59,798 bases of DNA, taken from assembly GCF_003459245.1 (NCBI RefSeq), contig NZ_QRVG01000006.1, positions 30,943-90,740 of the forward strand, written 5' to 3'. The notes beneath the pieces were generated by a model that searched no databases, was not told where the DNA came from, and worked only from the letters and a program-made list of their open reading frames with translations. The position numbers were made by a program, and so were the translations under genes. Source of the DNA: Collinsella sp. AF23-2. Its GTDB lineage: Bacteria; Actinomycetota; Coriobacteriia; Coriobacteriales; Coriobacteriaceae. Below are positions 52,098 through 59,798 of the stretch, in pieces (within the stretch, counting starts at the first letter, position 1; every line of letters starts with the position of its first letter).

Positions 52098-54152
52098 TTA
52101 CATAATGCCGCAGAACGCGAGCAGCATGTCGATGAGCTTGATGAATACGAACGGGGCAACAATGCCGCCCAGACCCCACACGAGTAGGTTGTGGGTCAGC
52201 AGCTGTCCAGACGGGACCTCGCGGTACTTAACGCCCTTCAGCGCGGCCGGGATCAGCGCGACGATAACGAGCGCGTTATAGATGATGGCCGAAAGAACCG
52301 CGGACAGTGGGCTTGCCAGACCGAGGATGTTGAGCGCGCCAAGGCCCGGGTAGATCGGCGAGAACAGGGCCGGGATGATAGCGAAGTACTTCGCCATGTC
52401 GTTAGCCACCGAGAAGGTCGTGAGCGAACCGCGGGTCATGAGCAGCTGCTTGCCAATACGCACGACCTCGATGAGCTTGGTGGGGCTGGAGTCGAGGTCG
52501 ACCATGTTGCCGGCCTCCTTGGCAGCCTGGGTTCCGGTGTTCATGGCCACGGCGACGTCCGCCTGGGCGAGCGCCGGCGCGTCGTTGGTGCCGTCGCCGG
52601 TCATGGCGACCAGGTGACCCTCACGCTGGAACTCGCGGATCTTCTCGAGTTTGCCCTCGGGGGTGGCCTCGGCCAGGAAGTCGTCAACGCCGGCCTCGGC
52701 GGCGATTGCCGCGGCGGTGAGCGGATTGTCGCCCGTCACCATGATGGTCTTGATGCCCATCTTGCGCAGGTCGGCGAACTTCTCCTTAACGCCGGACTTG
52801 ATGATGTCCTTGAGGTACACAACGCCCAGCACGCGGCAGTTCTTGGTCACGACCAGCGGGGTGCCGCCGGCCTTGGCGATGCGTTCGACGGCCTCGTCGC
52901 ACTCCTGGGAGAACACGCCGCCGGCTGCCTCCACATAGGTGCGCACGGAATCGGCAGCGCCCTTGCGGATCTCATTGCCCTCGTAGTTCACACCGGACAT
53001 GCGAGTCGCCGCGGTGAAGGGGATGAACTCCATGCCCTTATCCTCGAGTGTGCGGCCGCGCAGCCCAAACTGCTCCTTGGCGAGCACGACGATGGAACGA
53101 CCCTCGGGGGTCTCGTCGGCCAGCGAGGAAAGCTGAGCGGCATCGGCCAGCTCCGCGGGATCGACGCCGTCGACCGGGATGAACTCGGCGGCTTGGCGGT
53201 TACCCAGGGTGATGGTGCCGGTCTTGTCGAGCATGAGGATGTCGACGTCGCCGGCGGCCTCGATGGCGCGGCCGGACATGGCCAGCACGTTGGCCTCGTT
53301 CAGACGGCTCATGCCGGCGATGCCGATGGCGGACAGAAGGGCGCCGATGGTAGTGGGAGCCAAGCACACGAGCAGTGCCACGAGCGTGGTCACGGCCGTG
53401 GGGTTGACCATGTCGTTAAGACCGGCCGAGAAGCAGGAGTAACAATACAGGGCCAGCGTGACCAGGATAAAGACGATGGAAAGGGCCACCAGGAAGATCT
53501 CCAGAGCGATCTCGTTAGGGGTCTTCTTGCGCGCGGCACCCTCGACCATCGCGATCATCTTGTCCAGGAAGCTCTGGCCGGGCTCACTGGAGATCTTGAC
53601 GATGATCCAGTCGGACAGCACCGTGGTACCGCCGGTAACGGCAGAGCGGTCGCCGCCGGCCTCGCGGACCACGGGGGCGGACTCGCCGGTGATGGCGGAC
53701 TCGTCAACGGAGGCAGCGCCCTCGATGACGTCGCCATCGCCGGGAATCTGCTCGCCGGCGCGTACGATCACCAGGTCGCCGCGCGTGAGCTCGGTGCCGG
53801 GAACGACGGTGAAGTGCTCCTTGTCCTCAACGGACTCGATACGATGGGCCTCGACATCCTTCTTGGCCGCACGCAGGGAATCGGCCTGAGCCTTACCGCG
53901 GCCCTCGGCAAGCGCCTCGGCGAAGTTCGAGAACAGGTCGGTGAGCCACAGGATGACCGCGATGGTGACCACATAGTAGGTGGGCACACCCGCGTCCTGC
54001 ACACCGAAGATGGAAGCGACGGCCAGGACGGAGGTCATGACGGCGGAAAGCCACACCAGGAACATGACCGGGTTTTGAATCTGGACGCGAGGATCCAGTT
54101 TGGCAAACGAGTCGCGGACCGCGCGGCCCATCATGTCTTTTTGCATAGCCAT
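52098..54152 (-). CDS. kdpB: potassium-transporting ATPase subunit B
   Basis: KdpB is the P-type ATPase subunit that energises K+ uptake through KdpA. The 684-residue product has TGESAPV, the phosphorylation site [10 protein letters not shown], and [37 protein letters not shown], which is close to invariant in KdpB. ATG 54152 lies ten bases after AGGAGG; an in-frame start at 54176 is less likely. It is 16 bases after kdpA and 12 before kdpC. Confidence 0.98.
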   Translation of the reverse strand: MAMQKDMMGRAVRDSFAKLDPRVQIQNPVMFLVWLSAVMTSVLAVASIFGVQDAGVPTYYVVTIAVILWLTDLFSNFAEALAEGRGKAQADSLRAAKKDVEAHRIESVEDKEHFTVVPGTELTRGDLVIVRAGEQIPGDGDVIEGAASVDESAITGESAPVVREAGGDRSAVTGGTTVLSDWIIVKISSEPGQSFLDKMIAMVEGAARKKTPNEIALEIFLVALSIVFILVTLALYCYSCFSAGLNDMVNPTAVTTLVALLVCLAPTTIGALLSAIGIAGMSRLNEANVLAMSGRAIEAAGDVDILMLDKTGTITLGNRQAAEFIPVDGVDPAELADAAQLSSLADETPEGRSIVVLAKEQFGLRGRTLEDKGMEFIPFTAATRMSGVNYEGNEIRKGAADSVRTYVEAAGGVFSQECDEAVERIAKAGGTPLVVTKNCRVLGVVYLKDIIKSGVKEKFADLRKMGIKTIMVTGDNPLTAAAIAAEAGVDDFLAEATPEGKLEKIREFQREGHLVAMTGDGTNDAPALAQADVAVAMNTGTQAAKEAGNMVDLDSSPTKLIEVVRIGKQLLMTRGSLTTFSVANDMAKYFAIIPALFSPIYPGLGALNILGLASPLSAVLSAIIYNALVIVALIPAALKGVKYREVPSGQLLTHNLLVWGLGGIVAPFVFIKLIDMLLAFCGIM

Positions 54153-54168
54153 AAATCTGCGTCCTCCT

Positions 54169-55992
54169 TTACGCAATCATCTGGAAGAACTCGGCAACGG
54201 GGCCAAGCGCCAGGGCCGGGAAGAAGCTCAGGGCACCGATCAGCAGAACGATGAACACGAGCAGGAATACGAACATGCCGTTGGTGGTAGACAGGGTACC
54301 GGCGCTCTCGGCGACCCTACCCTTCTTGGCCAGCGAGCCGGCGATAGCCAGCGTACCGATGATGGGCATGAAGCGGGCAAACAGCATCTCGAGGCCGAGC
54401 ATGACGTTGATCCAGGGATTGTTGCAGTTCATGCCTGCAAACGCCGAGCCGTTGTTGCCACCGCATGAGGTGAAGGCATACAGCACCTCGGAGAAGCCGT
54501 GCGCGCCACCATTGTTGAGCTGGTCGGCAAGACCGGGCACCATGCAGGCGATGGCCGAGCACACCAGAATGGCAAACGGAGTTGCCAGGCACAGGACAAC
54601 TGCCCAGCGCATCTCGCCCGGCTCGATCTTCTTGCCCAGGAACTCAGGCGTGCGTCCGACCATAAGGCCGGCGATGAACACTGTGAGGATGGCGAAGCCG
54701 ATCATGCCGTACAGGCCGCAGCCCACGCCGCCGAAGACGACCTCGCCCAGAGCCATCTGGAGCATCTGGACAAACCCGCCGAGCGGGGTGTAGGAGTCGT
54801 GCATGGAGTTGACCGAGCCATTGGAAGCAGCCGTCGTGAAAGCGGACCAGGTGGAAGAGGAGGCGATGCCAAAGCGGCTCTCCTTGCCCTCCATATTGCC
54901 GCCCGCCTGGCCATCGGTCATCTCGATGTTGACCGCGCCGCCATCGGCCAGCTGCGGCGTACCCATATGCTCGTTAACGGCGATGATGCCGGTAAAGACC
55001 ACGAGCAGGATAAGCATCGCCGCGAAGATGGCCTTGCCCTGCTTGGTGTTCTTGACGCCGATACCGAAGGTGAAGCAGCAGGCGGCCGGGATCAGCAGCA
55101 GGCTGGTCATCTCGATGATGTTGGTGAAGGCACTGGGATTCTCATACGGATGGGCGGAGTTCACACCGAAGAAGCCGCCGCCGTTGGTGCCGGACTGCTT
55201 GATGGCGACCTGAGGAGCCGCGGGCCCCTGGGGCAGGAACTGCTCGGTGACCACGCGCGCGCCCTCGACAACCTTGCCGTCGACCTTGACCGTGTCGCCC
55301 TCGATCTGGGCGCCGTCGATGACGCTCCAGCCGCCGTCTGCATTAGGCTGGACAGCGACGGGCTCTACGAGCTCAGCCTTCTGAGCCGGCTGGAAGTTGG
55401 AGATGACGCCACCGGCAGCCAGGCAGATGCCGAACACGAGGTTCAGCGGGATGAGCACATACAGGACGGTGCGGGTGAGGTCGACCCAGAAGGAACCCAG
55501 ACCCTGCTCCTTGATCTGACGGAAGCCGCGGATCAGCGCGAACATGACCGCGATACCGGTACCAGCGGAAACGAAGTTCTGCACGGTGAGGCCCATGAAC
55601 TGCACGAAGTAGGACAGGGTGGTCTCACCGGAGTAGGACTGCCAGTTGGTGTTGGTTATGAAGGAAGCAGCCGTATTGAACGACAGGTCCCATGGCACAC
55701 CCGGCAGGTGCTGGGGATTGCCTGGCAAGAAGGACTGAAGCGCCTGGAGTGCCACAAGAGCCACGAGGCCGATCCCCGAAAAGGCCAGCACGCTTGCCAG
55801 ATAGCGCCTACACCCCATCTGCTCTGCCGCGTCGATGCGAAGCAGACGATAGACGCCACGCTCCACAGGAGCAATCACAGGCGACAGGAACGTATGCTCA
55901 CCATCCATGATATGGGCCATGAACCGACCGAGCGGAACGGCCAGGACGACGAGCACGGCAAAGTACAAGATGTACTGAATCGCAGCGTCCAT
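54169..55992 (-). CDS. kdpA: potassium-transporting ATPase subunit A
   Basis: KdpA is the K+-selective channel-like subunit. The 607-residue product has about ten membrane helices and the four selectivity-filter segments of the family, including [29 protein letters not shown] and [12 protein letters not shown] soluble insert (about 215-270, with [20 protein letters not shown]) is longer than in the E. coli protein. It starts three bases after kdpF and shares its operon. Confidence 0.98.
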   Translation of the reverse strand: MDAAIQYILYFAVLVVLAVPLGRFMAHIMDGEHTFLSPVIAPVERGVYRLLRIDAAEQMGCRRYLASVLAFSGIGLVALVALQALQSFLPGNPQHLPGVPWDLSFNTAASFITNTNWQSYSGETTLSYFVQFMGLTVQNFVSAGTGIAVMFALIRGFRQIKEQGLGSFWVDLTRTVLYVLIPLNLVFGICLAAGGVISNFQPAQKAELVEPVAVQPNADGGWSVIDGAQIEGDTVKVDGKVVEGARVVTEQFLPQGPAAPQVAIKQSGTNGGGFFGVNSAHPYENPSAFTNIIEMTSLLLIPAACCFTFGIGVKNTKQGKAIFAAMLILLVVFTGIIAVNEHMGTPQLADGGAVNIEMTDGQAGGNMEGKESRFGIASSSTWSAFTTAASNGSVNSMHDSYTPLGGFVQMLQMALGEVVFGGVGCGLYGMIGFAILTVFIAGLMVGRTPEFLGKKIEPGEMRWAVVLCLATPFAILVCSAIACMVPGLADQLNNGGAHGFSEVLYAFTSCGGNNGSAFAGMNCNNPWINVMLGLEMLFARFMPIIGTLAIAGSLAKKGRVAESAGTLSTTNGMFVFLLVFIVLLIGALSFFPALALGPVAEFFQMIA

Positions 55993-55995
55993 AGT

Positions 55996-56082
55996 TTACG
56001 AATCACTCCTCATCAGAATGTAGATGTAATAGATAAGGAGTCCAATGCAGACGACTCCGATAATGGGAATGAGGATGTCCAT
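55996..56082 (-). CDS. kdpF: KdpF small membrane subunit
   Basis: A 28-residue single-helix peptide, MDILIPIIGVVCIGLLIYYI then YILMRSDS, directly before kdpA. Position and sequence fit KdpF, which stabilises the Kdp complex. ATG 56082 is preceded by AAAGGGG; the longer frame upstream to 56190 is a shadow in the promoter region. Confidence 0.9.
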   Translation of the reverse strand: MDILIPIIGVVCIGLLIYYIYILMRSDS

Positions 56083-56325
56083 TACCGCCCCTTTCACGCG
56101 CGGTCCGATGTCTCGGACGCCTGCCCTCGCAAGCGTCTGGGGACAGTAAACGCTTCTAGGTGTTAAAGAGGCGTGAGGGCTGGGGCTCACGACCTTAAGA
56201 TGCCGTAAAGATGCAGGTAGAAAGCACTATTGCGGCTGCAGTGCGCCTATACTCGACCTCGCGAGCATACAGTGGCGTCCTCACCGCGTATGCACGCATG
56301 GACAACGCTTCAGAAAGGCTACGCT
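56083..56325. promoter_or_regulatory. divergent kdpFABC / kdpDE control region
   Basis: This 243-base gap must hold both kdp promoters and the KdpE sites. I could not assign -35/-10 pairs or a KdpE box with confidence. A sequence TATACT at 56249-56254 is a possible -10 for kdpD. Confidence 0.5.
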
Positions 56326-59061
56326 ATGCAGCGCGACGCATCGGACACTCGCGTCAATCCAGACCTCATCCTCAAGGCAATTGAGAAAGACGAGGCCGCC
56401 GATGACGCTCGAACCAGCCGGGGACACCTCAAAATTTTCTTTGGCTACGCTGCTGGCGCAGGCAAAACCTATGCGATGCTTCAAGCCGCCCACGCCGCCA
56501 AGCGGCGAGGTGTCGACGTCGTCGCGGGATACATCGAGCCGCACGAACGTCCGGCAACTGCCCATCTTGCACAAGGGCTTGAGAACGTGCCCTGTAAACT
56601 CATCGAGCACAACGGCATTGCGCTCAGCGAGTTCGATCTAGATGTGGCTATCGAGCGCGCCCCTCAGCTCATCCTTGTCGACGAGCTCGCCCATACGAAT
56701 GCGCCGGGGTCTCGCCACGACAAACGCTATCAAGACGTCGAGGAACTTCTACATGCGGGCATCGACGTCTATACGACCGTAAACGTTCAGCATATCGAGA
56801 GCCTAAACGACATGGTTGCATCCATCACCGGCGTTGTCGTGAGCGAACGAATCCCCGACCGTATCTTCGATGATGCCGACCAGGTCGAGCTCGTCGACAT
56901 AGAGCCCGAAGACCTACTTGAGCGCCTTCGCGCCGGCCTCGTCTACCGTCCCGCACAAGCCGACCGAGCGCAACAGCATTTTTTTACCGTCGAAAACCTC
57001 ACCGCACTCCGAGAAATCGCGCTGCGCCGCTGCGCCGATCGCACCGGCCACCTCACAGACGCCGCACGCGTGCTGGGAAACCGTGACTACTACACCAAGG
57101 AGCGTATCTTAGTCTGTGTCTCCCCGGCGCCGACCAATCCCCGCATCGTCCGTGCCGCCGCACGCATGGCGAAAGCGTTTCGCAGCGAGCTCGTCGCCCT
57201 GTTCGTAGAAAGCCCGCGCACGCAAGCCATGAGCGATGATGAGCGCGCCAAGCTTGCAGCCAATATCGCCCTAGCCGAGCAGCTCGGAGCACATATGGAA
57301 ACCGTCTATGGCGACGACGTCGCGTTTCAGATCTCCGAGTTCGCGCGCCTGTCGGGTATTTCGAAGATCGTCATGGGGCGCACGGGCGAGCACAGCAGCG
57401 TCCGTCAGGCCCTCTTTGGCCGCAAATCTCTCGTAGAACAGCTCATAGCATTCGCCCCGAACCTCGACATTTACATCATTCCAGACCAGTCGACTCCGCC
57501 CTCCCGACCCAAAGGACGCCGCCATGCGCTCGCTCTGCAGCCGCCCAGCAGCCGAAACGTGCTTCGCACGCTGGCCCTCTCTCTTGTCGCCACGGCGATC
57601 GGCACGGCTTTCCGCCATCTGGGATTTGCCGATTCCAGCATCATATCCCTCTATATCCTCACGGCCCTGCTGACCGCCGTCACCACGACGGGGCGTATCT
57701 GCACGATCGTATCGAGCGTGCTCTCTGTAGTGCTTTACAACTTCTGCTTCGTCACGCCTCTGTTTTCGCTCGCCAGCTACGACCGAAGCTATCTGGTCAC
57801 GTTCGGCATCATGTTCGCTACCGCTATGGTCGCCGGCGAGTTAACTGCGCGCATCGCCGACAATGCCCGTACCTCCGCCGAGAACGCATTCAAAACGCGC
57901 GTACTCCTCGAAACGAACCAGCTCTTACAGCAAGCCCATAGCGCGGAGGAGTGCGCCCGCGTCGCCATGAACCAACTCGTCAAACTGCTAAAACTCGACG
58001 TGGTCTTCTACCCCGCCGAACACGGCACGCTCGGCAAGGCGCTCTATGAGTCCGCTGGCACCGAAAACCGATCCGCGTCGCTGCTCACCGACTACGAGCG
58101 CGCCGTTGCAACCTGGACCTTCACCAACAACAAGCGCGCGGGCGCAAGCACGCGGACCCTGCCTGAGGCGCGCTGTCTCTACCTCGCGGTTCGCACCGGC
58201 GACAAGGTATTCGGTGTCATCGGCATCGCCCTGGAGGGGCGCGAGACCGAAGCCTTCGAGCATTCGATCGTCCTATCTATCGTAGGTGAATGCGCCTTGG
58301 CGCTCGAAAGTGACCGAGCGGCGCAAGAGCGCGAAGAGGCTGCGGTCTTGGCGAAAAACGAGCAGCTGCGCGCCAACCTTTTGCGCTCCATCGGCCACGA
58401 TTTGAGGACACCCCTCACGGCTATATCCGGATCTGCGGCAATCCTTCGGAAGAGCGACGAGAGGCTCAGCCTCGAACAGCGCTGCGATCTTGCCGATGCC
58501 ATCTACGATGACTCCCTCTGGCTTATTGATACCGTGGAGAACCTCCTCGCCATCACACGCGTCGAGGACGGCACCATTCACCTCAACTTCACATCCGAGC
58601 TCATCGACGAGGTCATCGAGGCCGCCCTCAGCCATGCCGCCCAAGCATCGCATGGACGTACCGTCACCATCGAGCACACTGACGACATCCTGCTGGTACG
58701 CATTGACGTCCATCTCATCATGCAGGTGCTTACGAATCTCATCATGAACGCCTTCAAATACACGCCCGAGGACTCGACTGTCACCATCAGCGCACGTCGC
58801 GAGGGTGCGTTCGTCGTGGTGGACGTCGCAGACGATGGGCCGGGTGTGGCAGACTGCGACAAGCCTCATATCTTTGAGCGCTTCTTCACCTCAAGCAATA
58901 CGCGGCCCGTGGATTCGCGTCGAAGCATCGGCCTTGGGCTGTCGCTCTGCCGCTCCATCGTGGAGGCGCATGGCGGCGTCATCGAAGTTCGCGACAACCA
59001 CCCCCATGGGGCCGTCTTCCGTTTTACCCTGCCCGCTGAGGAGATCGAGATTCATGAATAA
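56326..59061 (+). CDS. kdpD: KdpD sensor histidine kinase
   Basis: KdpD senses low K+ and turgor and phosphorylates KdpE. The 911-residue product has the N-terminal KdpD domain with a P-loop-like GYAAGAGKTYAML and VDELAHTNAPGSRHDKRYQDVEELL, then a USP-type domain (RILVCVSPAPTNP). Four membrane helices (about 425-510), a GAF-like region, HisKA with His in GHDLRTPLTAISGSA and a HATPase domain (NLIMNAFKYTP, DDGPGV) complete it. Start ATG 56326 follows AAAGG; the longer frame is not supported. It overlaps kdpE by eight bases. Confidence 0.97.
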   Translation: MQRDASDTRVNPDLILKAIEKDEAADDARTSRGHLKIFFGYAAGAGKTYAMLQAAHAAKRRGVDVVAGYIEPHERPATAHLAQGLENVPCKLIEHNGIALSEFDLDVAIERAPQLILVDELAHTNAPGSRHDKRYQDVEELLHAGIDVYTTVNVQHIESLNDMVASITGVVVSERIPDRIFDDADQVELVDIEPEDLLERLRAGLVYRPAQADRAQQHFFTVENLTALREIALRRCADRTGHLTDAARVLGNRDYYTKERILVCVSPAPTNPRIVRAAARMAKAFRSELVALFVESPRTQAMSDDERAKLAANIALAEQLGAHMETVYGDDVAFQISEFARLSGISKIVMGRTGEHSSVRQALFGRKSLVEQLIAFAPNLDIYIIPDQSTPPSRPKGRRHALALQPPSSRNVLRTLALSLVATAIGTAFRHLGFADSSIISLYILTALLTAVTTTGRICTIVSSVLSVVLYNFCFVTPLFSLASYDRSYLVTFGIMFATAMVAGELTARIADNARTSAENAFKTRVLLETNQLLQQAHSAEECARVAMNQLVKLLKLDVVFYPAEHGTLGKALYESAGTENRSASLLTDYERAVATWTFTNNKRAGASTRTLPEARCLYLAVRTGDKVFGVIGIALEGRETEAFEHSIVLSIVGECALALESDRAAQEREEAAVLAKNEQLRANLLRSIGHDLRTPLTAISGSAAILRKSDERLSLEQRCDLADAIYDDSLWLIDTVENLLAITRVEDGTIHLNFTSELIDEVIEAALSHAAQASHGRTVTIEHTDDILLVRIDVHLIMQVLTNLIMNAFKYTPEDSTVTISARREGAFVVVDVADDGPGVADCDKPHIFERFFTSSNTRPVDSRRSIGLGLSLCRSIVEAHGGVIEVRDNHPHGAVFRFTLPAEEIEIHE

Positions 59062-59758
59062 TGCCGCTAAGCCACGCATCCTCCTGGTCGAAGATGACCT
59101 GACCGTTCAAAACCTCGTTTCGACCGCGCTTGACCTCCACGGCTATGTCGTGAGCAAGGTTTGCGACGGCCAGGCCGCCATCATGGATGCGGTGTCGCAC
59201 GGCCCCAGCCTCATCATGCTCGACCTCGGCCTTCCCGACATTGACGGTATCGAGGTCATCACGAAGATCCGAAGCTGGTCGGCAGTCCCCATTATCGTCA
59301 TTTCGGCGCGCACCGAAGATTCCGACAAGATTGCAGCACTTGACGCAGGGGCAGACGACTACCTCACCAAGCCCTTTTCTGTGGATGAGTTGCTCGCGCG
59401 CGTCCGTGCGAATTTGAGGCGCTCCTCGATGGCGTCGAGCGAGTCGACAGAAGCGAGCACGTTCGACAACGGTCCGCTGCATATCGACTACGCCGCGGGA
59501 TACGCGACGAAAGACGGACGCGAGCTCTCGCTCACCCCAACCGAGTACAAATTGCTCGTCCTTCTGGCGAAAAACGTCGACAAGGTGCTCACCCACACCT
59601 TCATCACCCGCGAGATATGGGGCACGAGCTGGGACAGCGATCTGGCGAGCCTGCGCGTGTTCATGCGCACCCTGCGCAAGAAGATCGAGGCAGACCCCTC
59701 TCACCCCAAGATGATTCAGACGCACATGGGCGTCGGGTACCGCATGCAGCGTCTCTAG
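59054..59758 (+). CDS. kdpE: KdpE response regulator
   Basis: KdpE is the OmpR-family activator of kdpFABC. The 234-residue product has the receiver (RILLVEDDLTVQ, phosphorylation Asp in LIMLDLGLPDIDG, Lys in YLTKPFSVDEL) and the winged helix (LSLTPTEYKLLVLLAKNVDKVLTH ... LRVFMRTLRKKIEADP ... GVGYRMQRL). ATG 59054 overlaps the kdpD stop (ATGAATAA), so the two are coupled. The longer open frame from 58805 is a shadow inside kdpD. The last 40 bases of the window hold no gene. Confidence 0.97.
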   Translation: MNNAAKPRILLVEDDLTVQNLVSTALDLHGYVVSKVCDGQAAIMDAVSHGPSLIMLDLGLPDIDGIEVITKIRSWSAVPIIVISARTEDSDKIAALDAGADDYLTKPFSVDELLARVRANLRRSSMASSESTEASTFDNGPLHIDYAAGYATKDGRELSLTPTEYKLLVLLAKNVDKVLTHTFITREIWGTSWDSDLASLRVFMRTLRKKIEADPSHPKMIQTHMGVGYRMQRL

Positions 59759-59798
59759 CCCATTACAGTCTGAAATAGGCCATCGATAAATTTCGATG

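Noticed and set aside
52191..54254. 687-codon plus-strand frame opposite kdpB
   Set aside because: Lies wholly antisense to kdpB, is His/Gly-rich low-complexity protein typical of reversed GC-rich codons, and has no start site.
54499..56166. 555-codon plus-strand frame opposite kdpA and kdpF
   Set aside because: Antisense shadow of two certain genes.
58805..59053. N-terminal extension of kdpE
   Set aside because: This part is read inside kdpD in another frame; the receiver begins at 59054 with its own overlap start.

Overview
The window looks like a chromosome segment of a Collinsella-type actinobacterium (class Coriobacteriia). The supporting signs are high GC, a two-codon-biased housekeeping set (rplM-rpsI, glmM, gatCAB, ligA, ssrA), a sortase-assembled pilus locus, and many coriobacterial-style intergenic hairpins. 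This assignment comes from protein and RNA features read by eye; no database search was run. No rRNA, tRNA, CRISPR array, insertion sequence or prophage was recognised.

Layout, left to right. 0-5.4 kb: a PTS IIA protein, glmM, rpsI and rplM, a patatin-type lipase, the tmRNA gene ssrA, and a small conserved unknown. 5.4-7.5 kb: a lower-GC accessory patch with a secreted DUF5626-like protein and a PIN-domain toxin-antitoxin pair. 7.5-10 kb: a P-type metal ATPase with a small DUF6110-like partner. 10-14 kb: gatCAB. 14.3-23 kb: a pilus island on the minus strand (large beta-helix adhesin, minor pilin, major pilin, a 49-residue membrane protein, class C sortase). 23.5-29.7 kb: a HAD phosphatase, an MFS transporter, molybdenum-cofactor genes (moaA and a moaC-mobB fusion), and a PD-(D/E)XK-like protein. 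29.9-36.1 kb: a heterodimeric ABC exporter, then a divergent MATE efflux pump with its MerR-family regulator. 36.2-42.4 kb: ligA, an HtrA protease, an orphan OmpR-like regulator and a glutamine-synthetase homologue with altered metal ligands. 42.6-46.8 kb: a ketodeoxygluconate (KDG) module with a LacI regulator divergent from kdgK and kdgA, followed by a GntR regulator. 47.4-51.3 kb: an AlbA/Schlafen-type regulator with repeated operators, a GntR pseudogene and an OYE-type flavin/FeS oxidoreductase. 51.5-59.8 kb: kdpFABC, divergent from kdpDE.

How the genes work together. Several units are self-contained circuits: KdpDE should control the divergent Kdp potassium ATPase. The MerR protein probably controls its own MATE operon through a long-spacer promoter at 33827-33857. 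The LacI protein probably controls kdgK/kdgA through paired operators at 43690-43719. The pilus genes are ordered tip, minor, major, sortase. The orphan regulator follows the GS homologue in the same direction, which suggests nitrogen control.

The most unusual signals are these. The GS homologue lacks three of the usual metal ligands. The kdgK leader has a perfect 18-bp hairpin that buries the ribosome-binding site of a 28-codon ORF overlapping kdgK. The pilus adhesin has a G9 tract just after its signal peptide. Two families of palindromic repeats sit 3' of minus-strand genes in a constant orientation. Several foldback elements lie between genes. In the DUF5626-like gene, an in-frame TAG is followed by a glycine linker, a membrane helix and a basic tail.
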